From assembly GCF_029931775.1 (NCBI RefSeq), contig NC_079326.1:10632604-10696603 (forward strand): DNA of 64,000 nt, given 5' to 3'. The position numbers were made by a program, and so were the translations under genes. This DNA is from Euleptes europaea (lineage: Eukaryota > Chordata > Lepidosauria > Squamata > Sphaerodactylidae). The notes under the pieces are model-generated. The model was not told the origin of the DNA, did no database searches, and saw nothing but the letters and a program-made list of their open reading frames with translations. Numbering within the stretch: the first letter of the stretch is position 1; every line of letters starts with the position of its first letter. This document shows, piece after piece, positions 36,601 through 45,503 of this stretch.

Positions 36601-39600
36601 ATATTTGCTAGAATGATTGCTACTGCCACATAGAAACTTTCCACCGTATGAATTTGTTATGCCCTTTGGCTGGAAAAGCATTAAAACGGTTTTGTAGACG
36701 TAATATTTCCAGTTGGCGAAGGAGAAGCAAACATGATGCATGAAGAACCCCACAAGAAGTAAAGTAAAGATGAATACCAGAGTTACTGTCTCAACTCAAA
36801 ACGTATCTTTTTGCATTCCCCCTGTTGGCTTGGCTCACTTACCCAAATCATATGATGTTATGTGCTCTGCAGGCCATTTGGTCAGGTGTCATTCAGATGT
36901 CACGAACAAACAAAGGTTTGCTTTTGAGGGGCACAAACCTGGCTTGTTGTTATGCCTGAACCCTCCCTCCCTCCTCTTCTCATGGAGTTCTGCTGAGGAC
37001 CTCCAGGCTCCAAAAGCTGTTGATCAAACTCTTGTTTGTTAGGTCATCCAAATGTGTTGGATGTAAACTGGTGTGCCCACACATAAATTGAAGAAGAAGG
37101 AGAGTTGGTTTTTATATGCCGACTTTCTCTACCACTTAAGGGAGGATCAAACCGGCTTACAATCACCTTCCCTTCCCCTCCCCACAGCAGACGCCCTGTG
37201 AGGTACGAAAGGCTGAGACAGCTCTAAGAGAGCTGTGACTAGCCCAAGGTCACCCAGCTGGCTTCATGTATAGGAGTGGGGAAACCGACCCGGTTCACCA
37301 GATTAGCCTCCGCCGCTCATGTGGAGGAGTGGGGAATCAAACCTGGTTCTCCAGATCAGAGTCCACCGCTCCAAACCACCACTCTTAACCACTACACCAC
37401 ACTGGCTAAACATGGTTTAATACTAGTTTAAAATCCCGGGATTGGATCTAAAGTACTGTCAGCAGAACTCCACTGATAGGACACACAATACACACACACA
37501 CCATTCAGCCAACTGAGCACCTTGAAATGCTGCTCCTGGGGGATGGGATTCTCAAAGAGGGGACTGCAGAGGGAGGTGGAAATTCTGGGGTGGGGGGACC
37601 CCTTTCCAGTTGGATCAGACAACCTTTGGATCTAATTCCAGGCTTTTGTCCCAGTGCCCACATTTGGATGTTAAGGCAAGCTGAAGTTTGACTGGAGGCT
37701 TCTGAAATCAGTAAGCCTCTCATTGCATGTGAGGGGAGGAGGCAGGGTGTATGCATGCCTGGCAATAACCCAGGTTTATGCCGGTCACAGACAAGCCTTT
37801 CTGTGTTTATGATGAAGAAGAAAAAGAAGAAGAGTTGGTTTTTATACGCTGCTTTTCTCTACCTTAAGGAGTCTCAAAGTGGCTTACAATCGCCTTCCCT
37901 CTGTTCCGCCACACACAACAGGCACCTTGTGAGGTAGTAGGTGGGGCTGAGAGAGCTCTAAGAGAGCTGTGACTGGCCTAAGGTCACCCAGCAGGCTTCA
38001 TGTGCAGCAGTGGGGAATCAAACCCGGTTCTCCAGATTAGAGTCCGTCGCTCTTAGCCATGCTGGCTCTCTGAAGTCTGAATGCAGTCTATGTGATGTAC
38101 CTTGTTTATTCCTGTTTTCTACTTGTGCCACAATTGGGTCTGGATTGATGAGACCTGATAACGTGTGGTTAATCCTACTAAACTGGAATTACAGAACTTC
38201 CACAATATTATTCAGATTGCCAAGGAATAGTTATGGAGGAGGTCGTTTGGTGAGAGGTCAGTTACCTGGAACTATTGGTAATTTTCATGTGAATTGATCC
38301 ATCTGCCTATATATACAAACAAGTGAAATCTATTTCCATATGTATTGTATGATGGCCTACTCATCACGTCTGGACATCACTTCACATGATGTCATTTGTC
38401 GGCCCAGGGCCAAAAGGGGGAGGAGAGGCCCAGCAAGCCACCCCCTTATAAATAACTTTCCCCCCTAACAAACATTCATATAAAACAGCTTAACTGGAAC
38501 AATTTTTTATTATTTGGAATAAACATGGCCACTACTTGAATTGGCAACCGCTGATAAGATGCCCTGGCGCAACATGCGAGCTGAATCAGGACATCATTCG
38601 ACCCCAGTGCTCCTGATGTTTCCACCTACTCCCAGAGAGCCCACTGGAGTAGCAAAGGGATGGCAGTACAAGGGATTCTACCTGGACGTGAGCCACTTGG
38701 TGGTTCCCCCGCCACTTGAGAGGAGGCTGTCTTGGACTGCCATCAAGCTGGGCCTGTCCTGTCCGAAGCCTCCCCCCAAAATCCCTTGACGGGATCCCCC
38801 GTCCAAGGAGGGAAAGGGGCACACAGGCTGCTTTCCCCAAAAAACTGATTACAGCCCCATGCTTACACCACCAAAGAGCTGGGTGGGGCCCATGGACCCA
38901 CCCTGCTCCCGTCAACTCACCTATAGCTGCAGCCAATCCTTAAAACATTGCCAGACACTGTGTAACCAGGTGTCCATACCTCATTCCAAGAGGTGAACCC
39001 CATCTGGCCGAAACAAGGCCTCCTGGTTGTAGGAGACGTTCCAATGACGGATGGCCATGCCACTGAGTACCACTGATGTTCTGCCAATGGGATTACTTTC
39101 CATCTAGCCACATCCAGCCTCTGTGGGCAGGAAGCCCCGCGCCATGCGTGCCTCTCGAGCATGTCCGACCAACACAGGACAGTGACCAGAAACAAGGCTG
39201 CAATAGCCCGTAAGTCAGCGCATGCTGTTTCAGTTAGGTCCTTTCCTTTTTGCTTGCCCAAATCATTCTCCCATAGTTGGATGAGAAATCTAAGTGTTCT
39301 TATCTAAGGCAAAACAGCTACTTGTGGCAGGAGCAACCAGGCTACTGTGGTGCCTAATTTCACTTCTGACTGAAGTGATTAATACTTAAGGAAATATAGG
39401 CATGTTGATTTTTTTGTGTGGCCTTAACTGTTTGGGAAGGGGCCCAATGAAGAAAGGACTCCCCATCACTCTACCTTATATTCAAGTCCTCATCTCCACA
39501 GCTCCTTAGTGGTCCACATTCATTTTTAATTTGCTTATGGAACCTTCTCAATTCATCTCTCCATGCCTGAACAGGGTATTGTTTTTGAGGCATGCTGTAT

Positions 39601-42600
39601 TACCACCCTTCGTTATCTCTACTAGTTGAGCTTACCACATATACCTGGACTCATCAACATGATCTTCATCACTCCACACCTTCCCTATATTGCTTTAACA
39701 CTGGCTGTTCTTTTCATCATGAAAAAATAGGTTTCTGTATGACAATTTAATGTATTTTAATATATAAGATTCCAAAGAATCCTTTACTTCTGGGACTCAC
39801 CCATCCCACAATCACTTTCACCATCATTCCAAATATTTTACAAGCAGGGTGTCTCATGGCGTTCTCCCTCTCAGGTGCATGGGGACTCCCTCCCCTTTCC
39901 TTACCTGGCAAGAGGAAGGAGGCAGAGAAGGGCCCACCTGACACGCCATCCAGCCACAGCTGCCCTCCCCGGGCAGTGTCAAGAGCCTCCTTGGCTCACA
40001 GCATTGACCCCGGGAGCAGAAGCGACAGGCCCCGGGCTCACAGGCTGACCATGTGGAGCCTCTCCCTTTGGACCGGCAGACACTCACAAGCCGACTGGCC
40101 ACAACCCGCCCCATCGGCCCTGCCCCCACTGGTTGTGCCGTCCAACTGCTGATGGGCGGCCAGGCGCAGCTGGGCTTGGCGGCCGGATGCCAGGCTCTCT
40201 GAAGTAAGACAGCCCAGGAGGGAGAAGGGCATTTTGTGGCCTCTTAAGGGAGGAGCAGGGGCAGGGCTAGGCTCCCTATCAAACTGAGGAAGTGGAGGCC
40301 AATGAGGAGACTTCTGGCTGCCAAGGCTTGGGCATGCAAGCAACCTGGCAACCACAGAGGAGGGTAGTTCAGACTCTCCTTTGACTGGTCTGAGGCTGAG
40401 GAGGCTCCCCCAGTGCAACCTAGGGAAGTCTTTGAGGGCCCCTCAGGGACCGCAGGGGGACCTCAGGTGCCACACAGGGCTTCACTTGTTTTCATATTCA
40501 TTTGCAGTCCAAATTTCCCCAAACATTCACAGACACAGTTTAGAAATGCCCCTGGCTTCCCTCCTTCTCTCTTCTGTAGAATTCAGATTCCTTGCTCTCA
40601 CAATTTCCCTTTCAAAGGTGAAATAAGTACCACACCAGGATCCCTTTTTAGTTATGCTCTTTTTGCTTGAGTCAAAAATCCCTAGGCGACTTATGAGAGG
40701 CTTTGTAAGTTTGCATGATAATGAAAATGGCATATCAGAGGCTCATAATTAAAACCTGAATTCTTCGCACATCTGCCTATTATAATCTCAATAAGAGTTA
40801 ATGTGATACTGGTAACGAGCAAAAACAAACAAGGGGCATCACACAATAAGAGTACCTGTAGGAATAGTTCAATAAATCCAAGTGACTCCAATTTGCTCAA
40901 GTCACTAAGTGAAGGTACACAGGACCAAGAAAAGCAATGCAACCCCTCCTCTGAATTGCAAGGCAACTACATTGGGGAGAATTCTTCCTGCACTTGCCAT
41001 CATAGTCAAAATCCACAGCCTAAAGTTGTATGTATCAGCTAGTTTTCAAAAAAAGGGAAGATAATATGTCAGCCCCACCCCTGGCCGGCGCCGGAATGCC
41101 TCCCGGCTCGCTGCCACAGCCTGTGCCAGAGGCCGGCGGCTGGGGACCGGCGGCCAGGCCTGCACACCAGCTCTGGGGCCACTCACGCCGGCGTGCGCCA
41201 TCCAGGCGCCAGTGGTGTGGGCCCCTGTGCTGGCAGAGGCCTTCGTCGGCCTCCTAGGGGCTTTGGTAAGTGTCGCCAGCCCATTTCAGGAACGCACTGT
41301 TAGTCTTCTAATTTAAAATCAGTTTACCCCATCACTTCATCATTGCTACAGCAGTTCAGTGCCTCAATGGAAGAAAATTCCCATAGACCTAGACAGGGAA
41401 AGCCATCCAAACATCAATTTCCACACTGCATAAGAGACCAACCTAACTTCTACAGCATAGAGATTCAGACACAGATAGTTCTAAAAATTACTAATGCTAA
41501 CTAAATCTGTAAGTACATTTTTAAAGAATTCTCCACCTGAAATTTCTTTCAGTAACTCAAACAGAATTGGTTACCTCTTCTTAATGAGGTCCAGTGCAGA
41601 ACCTATAAATTCATCCTTCATTTTCTGTAGCTTAGCTCCATAGCTGGATATATCTGTTGCTTCTAACAGCAGCGGGCAGCAAGAAGACTGAGTTTCAGAC
41701 ACAAGGGACTGTCCAGCATGATGAAGTACTTCACTTAGTTGTCTTGCACACAACTCCTGCTTGTCCCCTTCAGCCAAGTTCTTCCCTCCCTCTGTAGGAC
41801 CCGCAGCAGATTGTAAAGGAGGTCTTGGAATTGGGCTAGAACAAATGGGATCTGGGATTCTGTCGGAACTTGGCACCTCACTGTTACAGTCTCTTTCCAC
41901 CGGCATATTCATCAGGCAGAAGCTCCTGTCCCATGTGGATGAAGAATCTTGATAGCCAGCCAAACCAGAAGCGTTTTGAATATTTTCATGGAACACATCA
42001 TCATAATCATCTATGGTTGAAACCATTTCTTTGGCAAGATTCTGCTGATAATCTACACAAAGGTTCTGGTTTCTCTTTTCTTCTAATTTTTGGGTCCCTT
42101 CCTTCAAGTCTTTTGTGGCTTCATTACTACCATTTTGCAAACACATTTCCTTGACTCTCATCCTCTTGAACTCCTCAAAAGTGGGTATGTACAGCCTCTC
42201 TTTGCAGTCTCCTTTTCTGTTCAGTTCCAGTGTCCTTTTGGTGTCCTCTTCCCCCTCACATCCTTTTAGGGATCCAGTGGTTTGAGATTTGACCATCTCC
42301 TGTCCTTCACTGGCACAATGAAGAGCTAAGTTGGGTGAGCTGTTCTGTCTTCTGATCTGCAGCCTTCTCTGAGCTTCTTGTTTGATGTCTTCTGGATTGG
42401 TCAGTCTACGAGAAAAACAAGGGCGATGCCTCCCCAGTGCCATCCATGGTCCATGAGCAAGGGTAGCATGTTGCACAAATATGGTACAACAGTTAACTGA
42501 ACAGCCATTCTTATATTGTTGGCATGCCTGGCATTCTGAACACTCCCTTGCAATCAGGTCATTCAAGGAAGCTTGAGGTCTGAGGGGGTTGCAAATCTCT

Positions 42601-43256
42601 GCAGTTTTAGTACTGTGGATCCTAAGTTTTTCCTTAAAGTTTCTTTTGGCATCCCCATCCATGGGCGAGGAAAAAAGCCATGGAGGCACTTTGGCACAGG
42701 GGGAAAGGGCTATGTCTTGTGCTGAAGGTGGTATTTGCTGGGATGGAAAAGGAAAGTGTCGGCAACATTCAGGTGAGCTGGGGGCTGGGGCTCCCTCCCC
42801 GGAACACTTGGACCAATGTGCTGTGCCTTTGTAACGGAAAATGAGTTCATTGTCTACGTTCCCACAGTGGGGATGGCAACTTGAGTTAGCTCCTGAGGCC
42901 CAGTGTAGATTCTCTACACTCTGATAGAGATGTCTCTCTGTATTGCTGTTTGCTTCCCCTACAGGATTAAGATTGCCGGCAAAAATCCGAGTGTCTAAAT
43001 TCTTCAGTGGATGCATGCTGCTAACCGAGAAATCCTTTAAGACATGTTGTGCATACAGCTGATTATTCTGGCAGCTCAAAATTACCCGACAGTGCTCCTG
43101 TCTCTCATCAATGTTAATGTATGTCATAGCAAACTGACATGGATGGTCTAACAGACTGAAGATTTTGGAAGAGAGAGGGCAGGACGATGTTGCCAGACTG
43201 CTCAGATGGTGCTTGGAAATCCTGGCCACGGACAGCAGGGCTCTACTTTCTGGATA
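23807..43256 (-). CDS. RhoGEF with Cys-rich motif, DH and PH domains (5' end missing)
   Basis: Predicted activator of a Rho-family GTPase. Six exons (43256-41575, 35001-34911, 33756-33519, 32496-31865, 26057-25912, 24602-23807) join in frame at GT/AG sites into 3585 nt, 1194 residues plus stop. Residues 1-808 are mostly Ser-rich and likely unstructured, with short conserved-looking pieces: IPTFEEFKRMR, RRLQIRRQNSSPNL, and a Lys/Arg-rich helix (DAVKRKQLELKIAAAA) at about 625-645. A CTDC...CEKCLKC motif (about 774-808) sits directly before the DH domain (about 809-1000; ERKESVLEFVNTEASYGEDL and LRSFLMAPLQRVTKYPLLL). The PH domain (about 1020-1170) ends in the usual Trp helix (THHWFRQIRRYSREL). 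An in-frame stop lies just upstream of the first acceptor, so at least one more 5' exon exists. I cannot assign it to a named RhoGEF. DH-PH call firm; exon map good. Confidence 0.88.
24603..25390. other. RhoGEF intron, no repeat recognised
   Basis: The 138-codon plus frame at 24715-25131 is intronic and has no recognisable protein character. Confidence 0.5.
25391..25608 (+). mobile_element. 5S rRNA-derived SINE
   Basis: The head matches vertebrate 5S rRNA internal promoter sequence (gaagttaagcagggtcagcc, ctggttagtatttggatggg, agaccaccaaggaatac). Then come a lineage-specific body (cttgccttgaaaacccc), 'gagtcagctgcgacttgacg' and a (CA)n tail. Confidence 0.85.
25642..25712 (-). mobile_element. 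5S SINE tail fragment, inverted
   Basis: Begins tgtgtgtgtgaag, then gtcaagtggcagccgactta and tttcaaggcaagac: the reverse complement of the 5S SINE 3' end, truncated before the 5S part. It lies about 35 bp after a full copy in the opposite orientation. Confidence 0.75.
25912..26057 (-). CDS. RhoGEF coding exon in the DH domain
   Basis: Acceptor tttgtggcag|ggtgatg, donor ctactcag|gtgagg. Encodes GDDDLMTVCIGEIFLEF and VNMLPAFQTYC up to LEKEKELL, typical of the middle helices of a DH domain. Found from splice sites; the frame is too short to stand out as an ORF. Confidence 0.92.
26058..27110. other. RhoGEF intron, nothing recognised
   Basis: Poly-T/A stretch near 26344-26358. No named repeat seen. 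Confidence 0.5.
27111..27310 (+). mobile_element. 5S rRNA-derived SINE, worn
   Basis: cctgatctcatcagatttca, gaagcgaagcagggttggcc, a partial internal duplication of 'ccatggttagta', and the gagtcagctgtgacttgatg end. Lacks the CA tail; replaced by a G run. Confidence 0.8.
27617..27783 (+). mobile_element. 5S rRNA-derived SINE, internally shortened
   Basis: gatctcagaagctaagtagg, gtcagccctggttagtattt and ggatgggagaccgcc are well kept. The middle body is missing and the tail ends at agcttgacggcaacccc. Confidence 0.8.
27784..29032. other. RhoGEF intron with a GC-rich, C-run block (28240-28990)
   Basis: From about 28240 the base composition shifts to C-rich with 'taataaaggacc' near 28400 and short frames on both strands. 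It looks like part of an interspersed element, but I cannot name the family. Confidence 0.35.
29033..29241 (+). mobile_element. tRNA-derived SINE, second family
   Basis: tRNA-like head (gggcagagcatctgctttgc, aggtcccaggtttaatccct), then gaaagacctctccctgagac and the end 'tataaggcagcttcttgtg'. Other copies at 30457, 35065 and 45300. Confidence 0.8.
29242..30456. other. RhoGEF intron, nothing recognised
   Basis: Only short overlapping frames; no repeat signature I can name. Confidence 0.45.
30457..31640 (+). mobile_element. tRNA-derived SINE split by a Penelope-like insertion
   Basis: SINE head (catctgctttgcatacagaa, ggtcccaggtttagtccctg) runs to 30627 and its last bases (cttcattagttcaca) resume at 31625. 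The 13-bp CAGTATAAGGCAA at 30615-30627 and 31612-31624 is the target duplication of the inserted element. Confidence 0.88.
30628..31611 (-). mobile_element. Penelope-like retroelement, truncated, with inverted arms
   Basis: Arms at about 30662-30955 and 31318-31611 are inverted copies (ggttcttgaaggttatccgg / ccggataacctacaagaacc), as in the pseudo-LTR arrangement of Penelope elements. Between them the minus strand encodes only the end of the Penelope protein: AEHGLTQTGHRVLFQDTE, FVRLHREAIEIHKHQHNFNR, LNKAW-like MNKAWLPVLK. This matches the C-terminal side of its GIY-YIG endonuclease region. The reverse transcriptase is absent. The exact 13-bp target duplication indicates an intact insertion event. 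Confidence 0.88.
31865..32496 (-). CDS. RhoGEF coding exon: Cys motif and start of DH domain
   Basis: Acceptor tttctgctcag|gccggg, donor gagcag|gtacag. Begins by completing a Gly codon from the upstream exon. It encodes a Ser/Asp-rich stretch, two ADSGI repeats (LSADSGIVGG, ERADSGISQV), the CTDCGGRDF...CEKCLKC motif, then ERKESVLEFVNTEASYGEDL and the first DH helices, ending QAFEQ in phase 0. Confidence 0.93.
32580..32895 (-). mobile_element. L2/CR1-type LINE 3' end
   Basis: On the minus strand: gagagatggccttttcagtgg, cccgcaattatggaacaaac, then a T-rich 3' UTR with ggccttgaggttctgtaagg, and an AATAAA-bearing end. Same type of LINE C-terminus (FSVAAPQLWNKLS) as in the TSN intron 5 copy. Confidence 0.65.
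32896..33518. other. RhoGEF intron, nothing recognised
   Basis: No repeat that I can name; minus frames of 60-120 codons here include readings out of frame with the adjoining exon. Confidence 0.45.
33519..33756 (-). CDS. RhoGEF coding exon with basic helix
   Basis: Acceptor ttttcttcccag|aattcc, donor cgtgcag|gtgttg. Encodes NSSPNCRRSSSDISHETP, RPHFSDPMPTDAVKRK and IAAAARQHAQKRRQERE. The frame agrees on both sides (phase 0 in, one base out to the next exon's gc). The Arg/Lys/Gln helix may form a coiled coil. Confidence 0.9.
33757..34329. other. RhoGEF intron, GT-rich run near 33777-33800
   Basis: Short (TG)n near 33778; otherwise nothing recognised. Confidence 0.45.
34330..34631 (+). mobile_element. 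Solo LTR, 302 bp, in a RhoGEF intron
   Basis: Begins TGTGAG and ends CTTACA. It is flanked by an exact 5-bp target duplication, CTAAG (34325-34329 and 34632-34636). AATAAA at 34557-34562 sits about 70 bp before the 3' end, as expected for R/U5. No internal retroviral sequence adjoins it. The family (ERV or Gypsy) cannot be told from one LTR; the exact duplication suggests no great age. Confidence 0.85.
34911..35001 (-). CDS. RhoGEF short coding exon
   Basis: Acceptor gctgcag|tgctgaa (or six bases earlier at gcag|ctgcag, start 35007), donor ccaca|gtgagt. Encodes (S)AETATESPSKGPSGLEKSD and LTFLENHHQPT. Both acceptor choices keep the frame, adding or skipping Cys-Ser. Small exon found from phase and splice sites. 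Confidence 0.85.
35065..35232 (+). mobile_element. tRNA-derived SINE, second family, worn
   Basis: attcagaaggttccaaattcagtcctcggcatctc corresponds to the tRNA-like head, then tagatggaccaatggtctga near the end. Many substitutions relative to the copy at 45300. Confidence 0.65.
35233..37090. other. RhoGEF intron, AT-rich; unidentified frames
   Basis: Minus frames at 36072-36350 (92 codons) and 36496-36753 (85 codons) read fairly smoothly but match no family I know and lack splice context. They may be remnants of a transposable element. Confidence 0.35.
37091..37407 (-). mobile_element. Full-length tRNA-derived squamate SINE
   Basis: Reverse complement of the element at 15848: gaagaagaaggagagttggt, tttatatgccgactttctct, gctaaccac-like 'cttaaccactacaccacac' and tggc at the head end. 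Well preserved. Confidence 0.85.
37814..38067 (-). mobile_element. tRNA-derived squamate SINE
   Basis: Same family and orientation as 37091-37407, about 400 bp away: gaagagttggtttttatacg, accttgtgaggtagtaggtg, ctcttagccatgctggctct. Shorter, lacking one of the two duplicated 'cactcctcc' blocks. Confidence 0.82.
38400..39262 (-). mobile_element. DIRS/Ngaro-like retroelement fossil, SGNH-hydrolase part
   Basis: On the minus strand one stretch resembles the SGNH-hydrolase region known from DIRS/Ngaro tyrosine-recombinase retroelements (VLCWSDMLERHAWRGA, CFGQMGFTS). The rest of the element is absent or unrecognisable and the copy is broken. GC-rich sequence at 39841-41280 may belong to the same insertion. 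Family call tentative; age looks old. Confidence 0.45.
39263..39840. other. RhoGEF intron, nothing recognised
   Basis: AT-rich with no repeat signature that I can name. Confidence 0.45.
39841..41280. other. GC-rich blocks (39841-40480, 41070-41270) in RhoGEF intron
   Basis: Two GC- and C-rich blocks stand out from the AT-rich intron. Frames of up to 126 codons occur on both strands through composition. The sequence between them (40481-41069) is ordinary. They could be parts of an interspersed element or of an internal CpG-rich promoter; neither can be shown here. Confidence 0.35.
41575..43256 (-). CDS. RhoGEF large 5' coding exon (560 codons)
   Basis: Open from the acceptor ttttaatgtgag|tatccag to the donor aagaag|gtaacc. 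It starts YPESRALLSVARISKHHLS and contains IINIDE-like TYINIDERQEHCRVILSC, a Cys cluster (ECSECQACQQYKNGCSVNCC), RRLQIRRQNSSPNL, IPTFEEFKRMR and ALDLIKK. A TAA in the same frame lies just before the acceptor. The start codon is therefore either in an unseen upstream exon or the internal ATG at 43127-43125 (MTYINIDE). A GTG at 43229 is not a credible start. Such length without a stop supports real coding. Confidence 0.88.
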
Positions 43257-43627
43257 CTCACATTAAAAAGCAGCTACATCTCCCCAGTCATCACTGTGGA
43301 CTGTGTGCCAAAGGGGAACCTGGTAATGTAAAGAAGAAGAAAAACAGCTTACAGAACAGACCTGGAATTCAAGAGACACAAAAGCCACTGTGATCACAGA
43401 ACAAGCACAAGTGAAAGCATCACAAAAAGGCTTAATTTAGCACACACACAAAAGGTGAGGTATAGACTGAACATAACTAGCTGGACACAGCAGCAGGAGA
43501 CCCATTTCTTCAAATGCAGATTGGTGTGCAATGGTGGAGTAATGAGGGGATGACTTCAAGAACAGAAATTGTGTATGGGACAGGGTTGCTGAGCTTCCCT
43601 TCCACCCACTGTTTTCCCCTTAACTAC
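43257..43627. other. Upstream of the first recognised RhoGEF exon
   Basis: No upstream exon or promoter recognised. A short CA-rich run lies near 43440. Confidence 0.4.
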
Positions 43628-43674
43628 TTGTGGAACTAACTACCACAGGACGTAGTGATGGATACTAGCTTTAA

Positions 43675-44522
43675 AAGGTAACGGTAGTTCCCTGTGCAAG
43701 CACCAGGTCATTACTGACCTATGGGGTGATGTCACATCATGACTTTTACTAGGCAGACTATGTTTATGGGATGGTTTGCCATTGCATAAGAAACATAAGA
43801 AAAGCCCTGCTGGACCAGATCAAGGCCCATCAAGTCCAGCAATCTGTTCACACAGTGGCCAACCAGGTGCCTCTAGGAAGCCCACAAACAAGATGACTGC
43901 AGCATCCTGCCTGTGTTCCACAGCACCTAAGATAATAGGAATGCTCCTCTGATCCTGGAGATAATAGGTATGCATCATGACTAGTATCTATTTTAACTAG
44001 TAGCCATGAATATCCCTTTCCTCCATGAACATGTCCACTCACCTCTTAAAGCCTTCCACGTTGGCAGCCATCACCACATTTTGGGGCAGGGAGTTCCACA
44101 ATTTAACTATGTGTTGTGTGAAAAAATACTTCCTTTTATCTGTTTTGAATCTCTCACCCTCCAGCTTCAGCAGATGACCCCAAGTTCTAGTATTATGGGA
44201 GAGGGAGAAAAACTTCTCCCTGTCCACTCTCTCCAAACTATGCGTAATTTTTATAGACCTCTACCATGTCTCCCCTCAGCCGCTTTCTTTCCAAGCTAAA
44301 TTGCCTTTCCAAGCTAATTGCCTTCCCCAGTGGTCTACACTTTACCCCCAGCAAACTGGGTACTTATTTTACCAACCTTGGAAAGATGGAAGGCTGAATC
44401 AACCTTGAGTCGACTACCTGAAACCAACTTCCATCAGGATTGAACTCAGGTTGTGAGCAGAGCTTTGACTGTAGTACTGCAGTTTACCACTCTGTGCCAC
44501 GGGGCTCTTAATGATACTAGCT
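43675..44522 (+). mobile_element. SINE with BovB-like body, middle layer of the nest
   Basis: Pieces 43675-43795 (taacggtagttccctgtgca, agcaccaggtcattactgac, gatggtttgccattgc) and 44322-44522 (cttccccagtggtctacact, tttacccccagcaaactggg, tctgtgccacggggctctta) form one element cut by an inverted LINE end. Confidence 0.78.
43796..44316 (-). mobile_element. LINE 3' end, inverted, inner layer of the nest
   Basis: On the minus strand it encodes a LINE protein C-terminus (MERVDREKFFSLSHNTRTWG, KRKYFFTQHIVKLWNSLPQN, VVMAANVEGFKR), then a 3' UTR ending in ataag-type short repeats. ATTGC flanks it (43791-43795, 44317-44321). It is the same LINE type as the outer layer but in the opposite direction. 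Confidence 0.8.
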
Positions 44523-44856
44523 GATACTAGCTTTAATGGCATTTAAAAGGGATTAGAGAAATTCATGGAGGATTAGGCCATCAGTGGCTATTTGCCATGA
44601 TAGCTAAATGGGCCTCTGGGCTCAGAGACTGTATAACTCTCAATGCCGGCTGCTGGGGGACAACAGAAGTGGGAGGTTCCAGCCTCAAATCAAAACTACC
44701 ATGATTCTTGGGAAGGAAATAAAGTGATGTAACACAGTCACAAAACATCTCTTTAACTGGTATAAAATAGAAGTTTGCAGATAGAGCCTCTTCTAATTGT
44801 CCTGTGTAGAAACCATGAAGTTAGACTAGATGGATCAGATCCAGTAGGGCTCTTAT

Positions 44857-45299
44857 GATCCCCAGCCTGGTTTTTCTCTGATTTGCTTATTTCCATCTCA
44901 GAATCCAGCTAAGAGAAAAGTTGCTATGAAGAACTGTAAGGGGCAGTGAGCAGATGAAGGTATGAGCACCTCCCTCTCTACCTCATGCTACATAACCATT
45001 TGGTACAATCTTCATTTGGAGACACGGGACTGCTGTTGTCACCTCTAGTAGTCAAGTCCAATCAGAGAATGGTACAATTTATCAAGGGAGCATCTGCCAT
45101 AATTTAAGCTTTTAAAAAACGAGCTTAGATATTTGTCAAGGCTCTGGAGCCTGTTCTTAGGTCATGTTCATTTTGTAGGAATGGGAGGAAGGCCCAGTAT
45201 GGGCAACTATGTATGTCCCTGCTTCCCCCCTCCCACTTCTGCCCTAAGCCCGGCTTTGCTGGAGAGGGCGGGATATAAGATTAACAAATAAATATAAGG
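44857..45299. other. Intergenic or intron, SINE tail scrap at 45243-45298
   Basis: Only cggctttgctggagagggcg followed by ggatataagattaacaaataaata is recognisable, as the 3' end of a Sauria-type SINE or LINE tail. Confidence 0.5.
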
Positions 45300-45503
45300 G
45301 AGGGGCTGTGACTCAGTGGTAGAGCATGCAGAAGGTCCCAGGTTTAATCCTCAGCATCTCCAATTAAAGGGACTAGGCAAGTAGGTGATGGGAAAGACCT
45401 CTACCTGAGACCCTGGAGAGCCGCTGCCAGTCTGAGTAGACAATACAGACTTTGATGGACCAAGGGTCTCATTCAGTATAAGGCAGCTTCATGTGTTCAA
45501 GAT
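45300..45503 (+). mobile_element. tRNA-derived SINE, second family
   Basis: ggggctgtgactcagtggta, gagcatgcagaaggtcccag (a short gap removes part of the A-box side), ttgatggaccaagggtctca and ataaggcagcttcatgtgtt. Best preserved copy of this family here. Confidence 0.83.

Larger units (their letters stand above)
43628..44856 (+). mobile_element. LINE 3' end (L2/CR1-type), outer layer of a three-level nest
   Basis: Pieces 43628-43674 (ttgtggaactaactaccaca, ggacgtagtgatgg) and 44523-44856 (gcatttaaaagggattagag, attcatggaggattaggcca, ggctgctgggggacaacag, gatccagtagggctctt) are one LINE end. It is interrupted by a SINE with the repeated target GATACTAGCTTTAA (43661-43674, 44523-44536). Confidence 0.78.

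Noticed and set aside
36072-36753. Minus-strand frames of 92 and 85 codons as host exons
   Set aside because: They do not fit the phase chain of the RhoGEF exons, which is already complete, and match no family I know.
43227-43229. Start of the large RhoGEF exon at a GTG
   Set aside because: GTG is not a normal vertebrate start, and the same frame stays open back to a good acceptor at 43256; the exon is internal or starts at the later ATG.
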